Assembly: GCF_016107705.1 (NCBI RefSeq)
Contig: NZ_JAEHGC010000025.1
Span: 1-48,802 of the forward strand
Direction: 5' to 3'
Source of the DNA: Neobacillus cucumis
GTDB lineage: Bacteria; Bacillota; Bacilli; Bacillales_B; DSM-18226
Length of the DNA stretch: 48,802 bases
Shown here: piece by piece, positions 23,740-33,097 of the stretch
Numbering within the stretch: position 1 is the first letter of the stretch
How the letters are laid out: every line of letters starts with the position of its first letter
Position numbers and translations under genes: made by a program
The notes under the pieces: model-generated
Told to the model about the DNA's origin: nothing
Database searches by the model: none
Seen by the model: only the letters and a program-made list of their open reading frames with translations

Positions 23740-25788
23740 ATGTACTTAGATGAAAGGAGCAATACATTATTAAAAGAGGTCATTGGAAACCCCGAAATAT
23801 CGAATGCCAGACTGGAAAAAAAGTATCAATTGTCCCGGAGACAAATTAGCTATAGTTTTAACAAAATCAATGATTGGCTAGAGGAAAAAAACTATCCATC
23901 CATCAAAAGAACCAATAGTGGAAAATTCATTGTCAATCCCATTTTGATTGAACTCTTTGGCGATAAGGTGGAACCCTCTCAGAAAAAATATATTCCTTCT
24001 GAAAAAGAAAGAGCTCAGCTGATTTTATTAATGATTTTAAGCAGTGAAGAGGAATTATCATTGGTTCATTTCACCTCTGAGATCGAGGTCAGTAAAAATA
24101 CGATTTTAAGGGATTTGAAGATTGCCCAAGGAATGGTCAGCCACTATGACCTAGAAATTGTTTACTCAAGAATCAATGGCTACGATTTAGCCGGGTCAGA
24201 ATGGGATAAGAGAAAGCTGTTAGTGGATGTCTTACAGTCCGTATTTAACATGTATAACGGTGATTGGTATATCGATGAATTCATCGGAATTCCAGAAGAG
24301 AAGATCAAAAAGCTTAAACAGCAAATGGAAGAGATTGAAAACACACTCCATCTGAAATTCAGTGATGACAGATTAAAGCTCCTTCCATATGTCATTGCCA
24401 TTTTACTTGGACGAATAGGGAAGAACAAGCTAATCGCGGACCATTATCATATTGACTATGAGGAATTATCGGATACGAAGGAATATGAGGCAGCTGAAAT
24501 TCTTATTCAAGATGGGATTGACGTACCGAAGGCTGAGCGGTTGTTTCTTACCTTACAGCTTTTGACATCAAATGTATTAAAGTCTGAATTCTTAACAAAG
24601 AATGAATTACCCCAATTCATACAAGCGCTTAATGATAGTTTATCTCTATTTGAAAAAAAGGCCTGTGTGGTATTAAAGGATAAAAATGCTTTATTAGAAA
24701 GGTTAGTCCTTCATATGAAGCCTGCCTATTATCGAATTAAATATCACTTAACCACGAATTACACCATGATCGAAAAAGTAAGTGATGAATTTGAGGCGAT
24801 TCATTTTATTGTGAAGGATTCGGTGAAACCGCTTGAGGAATATATCGGGGCACCGATACCGGAAAGTGAAATCATGTTCCTGACCATCTTTCTTGGCGGG
24901 CATTTAATCAACATCGGGGAAAGAATTCAGAAGAAAAAAAGGGCCGTTGTAGTCTGTCCAAACGGAGTTTCCATCTCCAAATTAATGGAGAACACCTTAA
25001 AAGGATTATTTCCTGAAATTTACTTTTATGATGCGTTATCTGTTCGTGAATTTGAAGCTTCTAATAAAGATGATATTGATCTTGTCTTCTCACCGGTTCC
25101 GTTGCATTCGGACAAACAATTATTTCTGGTTGACCGGTTTATCACGGATTTTGAGAAAGTGCAGCTTCGTCAACGAGTCATGAAAGAACTTTTCGGTTTA
25201 AATGCTTCGGTCATCAGTGTCGACCACATTGTCAGTATTGTTGAAAAATATGCAAAGATCGAAGAGAAACAATCATTGGTGAATGCTTTACAGAATTATT
25301 TTTCAAACCAAGAAATTACTCCAGTCGAGCAGAAAAATGGTTACCTATTATCCGATTTACTTACACCTGAAACCATTGTGGTCCGTGAGCAGGTACATAG
25401 TTGGCATGATGCAATAAAAATTGCCTCCGAACCTTTATTAAATAAGGGAGTGGTTACGGAGCAATACGTTGATACAATGCTGAACCAGTATCCAACGATG
25501 TCGCCTCACATTGTCCTTCGGAGAAATATTGCCATTCCACACGCCAGTCCGGAAGACGGAGTTAATACAATCGGCATGAGTCTATTGAAAATTAAAGATG
25601 GTCTGCTGTTTGAAAATAATCGGAAGGTTCATTTCGTTGTTGTGATTGCAGCTGTCGATAAAAGTCAGCATTTTCAAGCCTTAATGCAATTAATGAAGTT
25701 GGCCAGCACAGAAGGTGATATTCAAAGGATGATTGAAATGAAGTCGGAAGCAGAAATGTATGACCTTATTCAATCCTATTCTAAATAA
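23740..25788 (+). CDS. PRD-domain PTS-controlled transcriptional activator (MtlR/GatR-type, BglG superfamily)
   Basis: 682 aa, ATG with AGGGGG. N-terminal HTH (LEKKYQLSRRQISYSFNKIN) and a second HTH (SEIEVSKNTILRDLKIA) are followed by two PTS regulation domains (about 165-395), an EIIB-Gat-like domain with a phosphorylatable Cys in VVVCPNGVSISKLM, and a C-terminal EIIA domain with active His in RNIAIPHASPEDGV. These activators are switched by HPr- and EIIB-dependent phosphorylation according to substrate and glucose supply. It heads the PTS operon, 29 bases before IIA, and probably activates it. Confidence 0.92.
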   Translation: MYLDERSNTLLKEVIGNPEISNARLEKKYQLSRRQISYSFNKINDWLEEKNYPSIKRTNSGKFIVNPILIELFGDKVEPSQKKYIPSEKERAQLILLMILSSEEELSLVHFTSEIEVSKNTILRDLKIAQGMVSHYDLEIVYSRINGYDLAGSEWDKRKLLVDVLQSVFNMYNGDWYIDEFIGIPEEKIKKLKQQMEEIENTLHLKFSDDRLKLLPYVIAILLGRIGKNKLIADHYHIDYEELSDTKEYEAAEILIQDGIDVPKAERLFLTLQLLTSNVLKSEFLTKNELPQFIQALNDSLSLFEKKACVVLKDKNALLERLVLHMKPAYYRIKYHLTTNYTMIEKVSDEFEAIHFIVKDSVKPLEEYIGAPIPESEIMFLTIFLGGHLINIGERIQKKKRAVVVCPNGVSISKLMENTLKGLFPEIYFYDALSVREFEASNKDDIDLVFSPVPLHSDKQLFLVDRFITDFEKVQLRQRVMKELFGLNASVISVDHIVSIVEKYAKIEEKQSLVNALQNYFSNQEITPVEQKNGYLLSDLLTPETIVVREQVHSWHDAIKIASEPLLNKGVVTEQYVDTMLNQYPTMSPHIVLRRNIAIPHASPEDGVNTIGMSLLKIKDGLLFENNRKVHFVVVIAAVDKSQHFQALMQLMKLASTEGDIQRMIEMKSEAEMYDLIQSYSK

Positions 25789-25817
25789 ACTAGACAAATT
25801 GCATGGAGGAGAATTGC

Positions 25818-26270
25818 ATGTCTTTAAAAAGTTTTCTTAAAGATGATTTGATAAAGCTGAATATTGAATGTGAAAACAGGGATCACTTACTTGAAATCCT
25901 TGCAGAGGAAGCCTTAAAAAGAGGCTTTGTAACTGACCAATTTTTAGAGAAAGTAAAGGAACGGGAGGCCGCATTCCCAACCGGATTAAGTTTAAGCAAA
26001 TACAATGTAGCCATCCCGCATACAGATCCAGAGCATGTATTTGAACAATTTATTGCGGTTGCTACATTAGAAAAACCTGTTTCCTTCCATTTGATGGATG
26101 ACAAGAATAAGGAAGCGGATATCGATGTTGTCATCATGCTGGGGCTGAACGAACCGCATAGTCAGTTAACCGTCTTGCAGCAAATTATGCAAGTAATTCA
26201 AGATGAAGCGAAAGTAGAACAAATTAAAAATTCAACCACTGTAAGCGAAGTTCATAGCGTATTCAATTAA
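25818..26270 (+). CDS. PTS IIA component, galactitol/fructose type
   Basis: 150 aa from ATG 25818 with GGAGGAG at 25805-25811. PTS_EIIA_2 domain: the active His lies in SKYNVAIPHTDPEHV, preceded by EREAAFPTGL. It takes phosphate from HPr and passes it to a IIB. The following IIB start overlaps the end of this gene's stop/ribosome-binding region, so translation is coupled. Confidence 0.92.
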   Translation: MSLKSFLKDDLIKLNIECENRDHLLEILAEEALKRGFVTDQFLEKVKEREAAFPTGLSLSKYNVAIPHTDPEHVFEQFIAVATLEKPVSFHLMDDKNKEADIDVVIMLGLNEPHSQLTVLQQIMQVIQDEAKVEQIKNSTTVSEVHSVFN

Positions 26271-26283
26271 GGGAGAAATGAAA

Positions 26284-26562
26284 ATGAAAAAAAGAGTATT
26301 AGTCGCATGTGGAGCAGGAATTGCAACTTCAACCGTCGTTTGTGAAAGAGTAGAAAACTTATTAAAAGATAACGCCGTTAATGCAGAAGTGATTCAATGT
26401 AAAATCGCCGAGGTCTCATCTCGTCAAGAAGATGCGGATTTAATTGTATCCACTACTATTTTGCCAACAACCTATAAAATTCCGGCTTTAATTGCCACTT
26501 CTTATATTACCGGAATCAATATGGAAGCGTTAGATCAAAAAATTCTCGACCACTTAAAATAA
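26284..26562 (+). CDS. PTS IIB component, galactitol type, copy 1
   Basis: 92 aa. ATG 26284 is preferred over 26278 because AAGGGAGA (26269-26276) is then 7-8 bases upstream. The phospho-accepting Cys9 lies in VACGAGIATSTVV, a typical GatB P-loop. It differs from copy 2 (26625) at only two residues, Arg4/Thr4 and Ala31/Gly31. It accepts phosphate from IIA and hands it to the polyol on IIC. Confidence 0.92.
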   Translation: MKKRVLVACGAGIATSTVVCERVENLLKDNAVNAEVIQCKIAEVSSRQEDADLIVSTTILPTTYKIPALIATSYITGINMEALDQKILDHLK

Positions 26563-26624
26563 TCAAAATTGTAAACGCTATTTTTCCGAATCCAAAAAAT
26601 AAACTATTAAATGGAGTGAATGTC

Positions 26625-26903
26625 ATGAAAAAAACAGTATTAGTCGCATGTGGAGCAGGAATTGCAACCTCAACTGTCGTTTGTGAAAGAGTAGAAAACT
26701 TATTAAAAGATAACGGTGTCAATGCAGAAGTGATTCAATGTAAAATTGCTGAGGTCTCTTCTCGTCAAGAAGATGCGGATTTAATTGTATCCACTACTAT
26801 TTTGCCAACAACCTATAAAATTCCGGCATTAATCGCAACATCTTATATTACTGGAATCAATATGGAAGCGTTGGATCAAAAAATTCTTGACCACTTAAAA
26901 TAA
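26625..26903 (+). CDS. PTS IIB component, galactitol type, copy 2
   Basis: 92 aa from ATG 26625, with TGGAGTG upstream. Same Cys9 P-loop as copy 1 and 90 of 92 residues identical. By eye the two genes differ at roughly 17 of 279 bases, nearly all in third codon positions, so both copies appear to be under selection since duplication. The 62-base gap contains TGTAAACGCTATTT, a weak cre-like match. One copy may serve the IIC below and the other the regulator or another IIC. Confidence 0.92.
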   Translation: MKKTVLVACGAGIATSTVVCERVENLLKDNGVNAEVIQCKIAEVSSRQEDADLIVSTTILPTTYKIPALIATSYITGINMEALDQKILDHLK

Positions 26904-27008
26904 ACGCTCAACCACTCTCGTGATGCTAAAAACAGGCAATTCTATATGCTGTTTGAATCTATCATTAATAGAGTTAACGATTTTCTAGTAACGAATTCGG
27001 GGGTCTTT

Positions 27009-28280
27009 ATGGATAAATTATTAGCTGGTGTTCAATATGTTTTGAATTTAGGTCCAACGGTCATCTTGCCTATTGCCATTCTTGTTATAGGGTTAATTTT
27101 TAGGACAGGCTTTAAGAAAGCGCTTAAGTCGGGGATTACTATTGGAATCGGGTTTGTAGGGATTAACTTAGTCATTGGTTTATTGGTTGATAATTTAGGT
27201 CCTGCTGCACAGCATATGGTTGAACGGTTTGGACTAAATTTAACCGTTATTGATATCGGCTGGCCGGGAGCTGCTGCATTATCATGGGCATCCCCTGTTG
27301 CAGCGATTCTGATTCCAGTTTGTTTAGCTGTTAATATTCTCTTAATTGTCTTAAAAGCTACCAAAACTTTAGATATTGATATTTGGAATTATTGGCATTT
27401 TATTTCTGCAGGTGCAACTGGTTATGTCATTACAGGCAGCTGGTGGTTTGCGATTCTATGTGCGATTCTTTTCCAAGTCGCAACCTTGTTTGTGGCCGAT
27501 AAAATGGCTCCAATGGTGCAAAAATTCTATGGGTTAGAGGGAATTTCGTTACCAACCGGTTCAACCGCTGCATTTGCCCCAATTGGGATTCTTGTAGGCT
27601 GGCTTGTGGCAAAAATTCCAGGGATTAAGAATCTTCACGCTGAGCCAGAAACGATTCAAAAACGCTTTGGTGTTTTTGGGGAGCCGATGATGATGGGGGT
27701 CATTTTAGGGATTGTCATTGGTCTTCTCGCAGGTTATGACATTGGCGGTGTTTTGAAAATCGGGATTTCTATGGGAGCCGTTATGCTTTTAATGCCTCGT
27801 ATGGTAAAAATCCTGATGGAAGGTTTAATTCCGATTTCTGAAGCAGCCCGTACATTTTTACAAAAACGCTATGGCGGTCGCCAGCTCTACATAGGATTAG
27901 ACGCTGCCTTAGCTGTCGGGCATCCGGCGGTTATGTCCACAGCCTTGATGCTTGTACCGATTACTCTATTTTTAGCGGTTATTTTACCAGGTAATAAAGT
28001 CCTGCCATTTGGTGACTTGGCAACGATTCCTTTCTATATTGCTTTTGTGGTTGGGTCAAGAAAAGGGAATATTGTCCATTCCTTAATTGCAGGTACGGTC
28101 ATGATTGCTTTATCTCTTTATATGGCGACAAACTTTGCAGAGGCACATACCCAAATGATGCAAGGAGCTCAATTTAAAATGCCAAAAGGCGCAACATTAA
28201 TTTCTAGTTTAGATATGGGCGGTAACTTATTTAACTGGATCATCCTGAAATTTGCCCAGTTTTGGCACTCCGTTTTTTAG
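27009..28280 (+). CDS. PTS IIC component, galactitol type (GatC family)
   Basis: 423 aa from ATG 27009 with GGGGG five bases upstream; this aligns with the start of E. coli GatC. ATG 26946 would add 21 residues but has no ribosome binding site. Conserved segments: LNLGPTVILPIAI, GIGFVGINLVIGLLVDNLGPAAQ, VDIGWPGAAALSWAS (TVIDIGWPG), KRFGVFGEPMMMGVILG and PGNKVLPFGDLATIPF. It forms the membrane channel that phosphorylates the polyol during import. GatC relatives also carry arabitol, ribitol or xylitol, so substrate is open. Confidence 0.92.
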   Translation: MDKLLAGVQYVLNLGPTVILPIAILVIGLIFRTGFKKALKSGITIGIGFVGINLVIGLLVDNLGPAAQHMVERFGLNLTVIDIGWPGAAALSWASPVAAILIPVCLAVNILLIVLKATKTLDIDIWNYWHFISAGATGYVITGSWWFAILCAILFQVATLFVADKMAPMVQKFYGLEGISLPTGSTAAFAPIGILVGWLVAKIPGIKNLHAEPETIQKRFGVFGEPMMMGVILGIVIGLLAGYDIGGVLKIGISMGAVMLLMPRMVKILMEGLIPISEAARTFLQKRYGGRQLYIGLDAALAVGHPAVMSTALMLVPITLFLAVILPGNKVLPFGDLATIPFYIAFVVGSRKGNIVHSLIAGTVMIALSLYMATNFAEAHTQMMQGAQFKMPKGATLISSLDMGGNLFNWIILKFAQFWHSVF

Positions 28281-28310
28281 ATTATCGTTCAGTAGTTAGG
28301 AGATGTACTT

Positions 28311-29357
28311 ATGAAAGCTGCAGTACTACATTCTGAAAATCAGATTGTTTTTCAAGAGTTTGAAATTGGCGAACTCAAGCCGGATGAAGTAAAGGTAAAG
28401 GTGATGGCTGCTGGAATTTGCGGATCTGATACGCACAAAATGGTCAGCAAATGGAAATATCCGCTCCCAGCCATCATGGGTCATGAATTCGCTGGTTATA
28501 TAGTAGAAAAAGGAAAAGATGTCGTACATGTTGAGGTGGGGGACCGTGTGGCCGGTATTCCATTCGTTCCCTGTAATGACTGTGAGTACTGTTTTCGCGG
28601 TCAATTCTCCCTTTGCGAAAACCATGGAATGGTTGGTTCGAAATCCTTTGGTGCCTTTGCTGAATATGTGAACATTCCAGCGAAAAATGTCTTGCCAATT
28701 GGAGATATGGACTTTGAAGATGCGGCCATGATCGAGCCATCGGCGGTTGCATTACATGGTGTACTAAATATTCATCCGCAAATTGGTGATGTGGTAGCGG
28801 TCTTCGGTGTTGGGACCATCGGAATTTTAGCGCTTCAATGGTTAAAAGTGGCCGGTGTGAAAGAAATTATCGCCATTGATATTTCTGATAAGAAGTTGCA
28901 AGATGCGATCGCACTTGGCTGTGAAAGGACCATCAACCCGCTAAAAGAAAATTTATTGGAGAAAATCCATGAGTATACAAATGGACTGGGCGTTGATATT
29001 GCGATTGAATGTGCCGGGTCGAAAATAACCCAAGAGCAATGTTTATTAATTACCCGTAAGCAGGGGAAAGTTGGGTACCTGGGAATTGCCTATTCCGATA
29101 TCAACCTTTCTGAAAAAGCATTTGAAAACATTTTTCGAAGAGAATTAAAGATTAATGGTTTTTGGAATTCGTATTCCGCTCCATTCCCTGGAAAGGAATG
29201 GACCAATACGGTGGAATATGTGAAACAGGGAAAAATTAAGCTAAAAGAATTAATTTCTCATCGATTTGGTTTAGAGGATACACAACAGGCTTTTAATATG
29301 ATCATTAACCGCGAAGAAGAGTACAACAAGGTAATGATCGTTCCAAATGGGGAGTGA
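28311..29357 (+). CDS. Zinc-dependent polyol-phosphate dehydrogenase (GatD-like)
   Basis: 348 aa, ATG with TTAGGAGATG. MDR alcohol dehydrogenase: catalytic zinc ligands in GICGSDTHK and GHEFAG, structural zinc cysteines CNDCEYCFRGQFSLC, and NAD motif GVGTIG. The segment RRELKINGFWNSYSAPFPGKEW matches the GatD (galactitol-1-phosphate dehydrogenase) signature closely. It should oxidise the polyol phosphate made by the PTS to a ketose phosphate. Stop and next start overlap within ten bases. Confidence 0.9.
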   Translation: MKAAVLHSENQIVFQEFEIGELKPDEVKVKVMAAGICGSDTHKMVSKWKYPLPAIMGHEFAGYIVEKGKDVVHVEVGDRVAGIPFVPCNDCEYCFRGQFSLCENHGMVGSKSFGAFAEYVNIPAKNVLPIGDMDFEDAAMIEPSAVALHGVLNIHPQIGDVVAVFGVGTIGILALQWLKVAGVKEIIAIDISDKKLQDAIALGCERTINPLKENLLEKIHEYTNGLGVDIAIECAGSKITQEQCLLITRKQGKVGYLGIAYSDINLSEKAFENIFRRELKINGFWNSYSAPFPGKEWTNTVEYVKQGKIKLKELISHRFGLEDTQQAFNMIINREEEYNKVMIVPNGE

Positions 29358-29365
29358 GTTACGTG

Positions 29366-30397
29366 ATGAAATCAGTGATGAAGGTAGAACCTGGCTATGA
29401 CAATATGAAACTAGTAGAAGTCGAAGAGCCAGTGGTAACAGATGATTTAGTGAAAATTAAGGTAGCTTATACCGGTATTTGTGGTACAGACCTCCATACC
29501 TTTACAGGAGAGTACCGGAATGCAAAAACGCCGCTTGTTCTTGGACATGAGTTTTCAGGGATTGTTGCCGAAGTTGGCAAGGACGTTAAAACGGTCAAAG
29601 TAGGAGACCGGGTTACCAGTGAGACGACGTTTACCACATGTGGCGAATGTGAATATTGTTTGGAAAAGGATTATAACCTATGTCCGAATCGAAAAGGACT
29701 TGGCACACAGGCCGATGGAAGCATGGCGGAATATGTGATTTCTCGTGAGGAAAGTGTCCGAGTATTGTCTGATAAAGTTAGTCTTTTATCTGCGGCTTTA
29801 ACAGAACCTTTAGCTTGTTGTGTGCATGCTGCATTGGAAAAAACAACGGTTACGAAGGATGATAAGGTTCTCATTTTTGGCCCGGGTCCAATTGGTTTAC
29901 TGCTTCTTCAAGTTGTCAAAGCACAAGGCGCTTTTGCGATTATGTCTGGTATTACGAAGGATAAACAACGTCTGGAATTAGCGAAATCATTAGGGGCAGA
30001 TGTGATTGTCGATACACTTGAGGAGAATTTAGAAGAAATCGTGTTCCAGCATACGAATGGGTATGGAGTCGATAAGGTATTTGAATGTTCAGGTGCGGTC
30101 CCAGCCCTTAATCAAGGGCTGCCATTGGTAAGGAAAAAAGGAACGTTTGTTCAAGTAGGGATTTTCGCTCACAAAACCAATCCATTGGATCAAGAGTCTA
30201 TTATTCAAAGAGAGATCCAGTATATCGGCACACGCTCGCAAAAGCCGAGCTCTTGGGATATCGCTCTAAGGCTCTTAGAAGAAAACAAAGTCGATACCGA
30301 TAAAATGGTCACGAGAATTGTCCCGCTAGAGGATTGGCGCCAGGGATTTGAAGCGGTCATGTCTGGTGGAGAAATTAAAGTCATTATCGCTTCATAA
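29366..30397 (+). CDS. Second zinc-dependent alcohol dehydrogenase
   Basis: 343 aa from ATG 29366 (GTG 29354 and GTG 29363 are alternatives; GGGGAG at 29350-29355). Zinc ligands in GICGTDLHT and GHEFSG, structural cysteines CGECEYCLEKDYNLC, NAD motif GPGPIG. It is sorbitol/threonine-dehydrogenase-like and clearly different from the GatD-like neighbour (QREIQYIGTRSQKPSSWDIAL). Pentitol PTS operons in Gram-positives often carry two such enzymes for different polyol phosphates; that reading is inference. Last gene of the operon. Confidence 0.88.
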   Translation: MKSVMKVEPGYDNMKLVEVEEPVVTDDLVKIKVAYTGICGTDLHTFTGEYRNAKTPLVLGHEFSGIVAEVGKDVKTVKVGDRVTSETTFTTCGECEYCLEKDYNLCPNRKGLGTQADGSMAEYVISREESVRVLSDKVSLLSAALTEPLACCVHAALEKTTVTKDDKVLIFGPGPIGLLLLQVVKAQGAFAIMSGITKDKQRLELAKSLGADVIVDTLEENLEEIVFQHTNGYGVDKVFECSGAVPALNQGLPLVRKKGTFVQVGIFAHKTNPLDQESIIQREIQYIGTRSQKPSSWDIALRLLEENKVDTDKMVTRIVPLEDWRQGFEAVMSGGEIKVIIAS

Positions 30398-30437
30398 GAA
30401 GTCTGGGGTTCTCTGGCATTGCTTCGCTAGAAAAAGG

Positions 30438-30466
30438 GGGAAGATGCAGATAGTATCTTCCCTTTC
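30438..30466 (+). terminator. Terminator of the PTS operon
   Basis: GGGAAGAT (30438-30445) and ATCTTCCC (30455-30462) pair; the T run is short (TTTCC). Confidence 0.6.
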
Positions 30467-30520
30467 CTATAGGTTGTTGAGGTATCTCGCTTGGTTAATG
30501 GCTGGAGCAGCAACTTTTAA

Positions 30521-30553
30521 GGTGATAAGTAAACTGGTTTTTACGATATCACC
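30521..30553 (-). terminator. Possible terminator of the germination operon
   Basis: GGTGATA...GTAAA pairs with TTTAC...TATCACC with a two-base bulge, just past the last ger gene. The following T stretch on the minus strand is poor, so the call is weak. Confidence 0.4.
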
Positions 30554-30565
30554 TGAGAAGTGGTT

Positions 30566-30793
30566 TTATTTTTTCAATATTTTCCCCAGCGGTTCATACA
30601 GCCAATTCACTGCTTGCGTGGGGTTGGCGATCGATGGGAAAAAGATTAGTACTATCGCTAAAATCCCTCCAAGGATCGAAAGCGTGAGAAAAGCTAATTT
30701 ATCTCTTTTTGGCTTTTGGTTTAGTTTTGGCCATTGGTAGAGAATCATCGCTAAAACTAGCAGTAGACTTCCTAACAAAACTCCCCATTTCAT
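30566..30793 (-). CDS. Two-TM small protein of the germinant receptor operon (D-subunit-like)
   Basis: 75 aa. Two hydrophobic segments (about 2-18 and 35-53) joined by a basic loop (LNQKPKRDK). It starts 19 bases after the gerC-type gene in the same operon. Many gerA-type operons carry a two-TM D gene that modulates receptor activity; the layout here fits, and sequence alone gives no more. Confidence 0.75.
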   Translation of the reverse strand: MKWGVLLGSLLLVLAMILYQWPKLNQKPKRDKLAFLTLSILGGILAIVLIFFPSIANPTQAVNWLYEPLGKILKK

Positions 30794-30812
30794 TTGTTGC
30801 CCCTTCTTTCAC

Positions 30813-31979
30813 TTAAGAACTCATGCCCTGCCGGCGGATTTTACTTTTTGTTTTGATCAACACCTCTACATTCGGAAAAATTTCATCCCAATGATTTTCT
30901 TCCTTGTTCCATCTGTCAGGATATTTACGGTGGAAGGCTTCCGAAAAGCCAAACACATCTGCTTTCATATCCTTCTGAACAAGTTTCAAGGCGAGTCTTA
31001 TTCTGCTTTCGATTGCTTTATTTACTTGTTTTTCAATCATTTTCCCTACTTCAGGATTGGATACATCCAATTTTGTTGTGTTTTGCACAATGTCACTATT
31101 TGATTCGGATTGGAGTGTGATCTTCCATTTACCATCCTCGATTTTAGGCAGTAGCTTTGAACTGGCTTGTGTCAAATTCACCGAAATATAACCTTCTGTA
31201 TGAGGCGGTTTAATCGTAACGATGGCTAAGCGAATTTCATCTCTCAGCCAAAGCACGCCCCTTGTGACAGAAGAGTCAATCACGCCAACCATTTTATCCT
31301 TCTTGAAAATCGCAGTACCTGTGATATAGGCGATCGTTTGTTCTTGCTTTTTTCCTTTCTCAGGGGGCAGGATTTTAATCCAGGGCAGGGCACAATCTCC
31401 CGAATCGCCAATCAGCATTTGCGCTAATTTTTTCGTGGTTACATTCATGCCGACTTCATGTTGGACTAATTGATTCAACACCTCAGACAAATCTCGCTCA
31501 AGCGGTGGCATCAGCTCCAATATGTCCTTTGCTTTTTGTTTACTGACAAAGATTTGTCCGCGCTCCCGAAGCTGCGGATGCCGCATAATAAAATCAATAT
31601 GGTCACGGATTCCGTCTTTTGCCAGTGCTTCATTAAAAATAAACACCTCACTATGACCCCAGAAAATCGTCCGCGGCAGCTTTTCTTGTAGTTTTGACAT
31701 GGCATCGGCGATCGTGGTTCCTTCCGCTGACCGGACCAAAACATTGGAGCTATTACCGCTGCTGCTTATTTCCATTGACTGTTGGCCTCCGCCGCCTTTT
31801 GGGATAAAGACGAGGACGGTTAGTTCTATTTTGTTATTCGCCTTTTTATCAATTCCTGCAGCCGTTACTAAAGCTAAATCATTTACTTCCTCTCGATCCC
31901 AACAGGCTGTTAAAAACAGAACGGTAAAAATAAAGAGAAAAGCCAGTGCACTTTTTTTAATGATTTGCTGGGGAATCAT
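30813..31979 (-). CDS. Spore germination lipoprotein, GerC family
   Basis: 388 aa. Signal peptide with lipobox LFLTAC (Cys26) followed by WDREEVNDLALVTAAGIDK, the hallmark start of Ger(x)C proteins. Domain 1 contains GTTIADAMSKLQEKLPRTIFWGHSEVFIFNE, and the C-terminal half is the conserved GerC domain. It overlaps the gerB gene by 23 bases. It is the outer-leaflet C subunit of the germinant receptor in the spore inner membrane. Confidence 0.93.
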   Translation of the reverse strand: MIPQQIIKKSALAFLFIFTVLFLTACWDREEVNDLALVTAAGIDKKANNKIELTVLVFIPKGGGGQQSMEISSSGNSSNVLVRSAEGTTIADAMSKLQEKLPRTIFWGHSEVFIFNEALAKDGIRDHIDFIMRHPQLRERGQIFVSKQKAKDILELMPPLERDLSEVLNQLVQHEVGMNVTTKKLAQMLIGDSGDCALPWIKILPPEKGKKQEQTIAYITGTAIFKKDKMVGVIDSSVTRGVLWLRDEIRLAIVTIKPPHTEGYISVNLTQASSKLLPKIEDGKWKITLQSESNSDIVQNTTKLDVSNPEVGKMIEKQVNKAIESRIRLALKLVQKDMKADVFGFSEAFHRKYPDRWNKEENHWDEIFPNVEVLIKTKSKIRRQGMSS

Positions 31980-33084
31980 TATGTTTAGACCCTTTCCGTT
32001 GTTGAACTTTCATTCGAATGATGGCAATGAGCCATAAAAGCAGTGGAATCACCACTTGAATCGATAGAATATAAAACGCGCCTGAGGTTGCAAGAAAGTG
32101 GGAAAGTTCCTGTAAATCACTGGCCGACCATATCCCGCAAAGGATTACCAAGAAGCCAATGGGCCAAACGATGGGACGAAAATCAGAAAGCTTTAGCCAT
32201 TGGGCTGTGCCAAGTGTAAGGATATAGTAGAAGACGGTAATTTTAATAAATGTTCCTGCAATCCAAATCGCCATGACAATCGACTCTAAATGCTCCAGGA
32301 AGTCGGAAATACTAATATAGCGGGCCGCCACCATGACCGGATAGGTTAAGTGAGAGGTCAAATTTCCAAACAGCATTAGATTCATGATATTCGTTAGTAT
32401 CATTAAAAATAAAACGCTGCCGACTGAAATCATTCCCCACTTCATTCCTTGAGCCCTTTTTGACAAATACGGTAAGAAAAACGAGACAAGGATGAATTCG
32501 CTAAACCAGCTTTGTGGGACGATGGAGCCCATTAAAGAAGGTTTGATTCCTTTTTCCATAATGGGAAACATATTTTTTATTTCTAAATCCTTAATGAGCA
32601 TGATGAAAATTAATAGATACAAAAGAATCACAAACGGGACAATCATTTCGGCTGCCCTTCCAATGACTTCAATTCCCCCCATGACCGCGAAGGAACACAC
32701 TAGGACCATTGTTCCGATAATAATGACCATGGGCGTTTGGTGCAGAAAGGTCCCGGAGACAAATTCCCCGTATTCTCGAACGATGATGCCGGTTATGTGC
32801 CAATAAAAAAGAAGGAAAATGGCTCCGACTACTTTTCCGAAAAATTTCCCGATGATCTGTTCACTATATTCAATGATGGTATCTGTTGGATAAAGCTTGT
32901 TTAATTGATTGGCGACAAAAAGGACTAAAAAACCAATAACGGAGGCCCAAATGGGTGACAGCCATAGGTCCTGATGCGCTAGTTTTGCTGTAATAGCGGG
33001 TACGAGAAGGAGAACCGTTGCTGAAATAGCCGGGTTCATCATCAAAGCCATTTGGGTTGGTGAAATTTTTCCGCGTTCGATCAT
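31957..33084 (-). CDS. Spore germination protein, GerB family
   Basis: 375 aa with ten predicted TM segments, APC-superfamily-like. Typical features are GKISPTQMALMMNPAI near the start, PTDTIIEYSEQIIGKFFGKVVG and the ending LLWLIAIIRMKVQQRKG. B subunits bind the germinant in studied receptors. It begins 13 bases after the gerA-type gene. The cognate germinant cannot be deduced. Confidence 0.93.
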   Translation of the reverse strand: MIERGKISPTQMALMMNPAISATVLLLVPAITAKLAHQDLWLSPIWASVIGFLVLFVANQLNKLYPTDTIIEYSEQIIGKFFGKVVGAIFLLFYWHITGIIVREYGEFVSGTFLHQTPMVIIIGTMVLVCSFAVMGGIEVIGRAAEMIVPFVILLYLLIFIMLIKDLEIKNMFPIMEKGIKPSLMGSIVPQSWFSEFILVSFFLPYLSKRAQGMKWGMISVGSVLFLMILTNIMNLMLFGNLTSHLTYPVMVAARYISISDFLEHLESIVMAIWIAGTFIKITVFYYILTLGTAQWLKLSDFRPIVWPIGFLVILCGIWSASDLQELSHFLATSGAFYILSIQVVIPLLLWLIAIIRMKVQQRKGSKHNDSPANH

Positions 33085-33097
33085 GTCTCATCCACTC

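Noticed and set aside
26565..26585. cre site between the two IIB genes (TGTAAACGCTATTT)
   Set aside because: The 3' half lacks the needed CA, and a CcpA site inside an operon is less likely.
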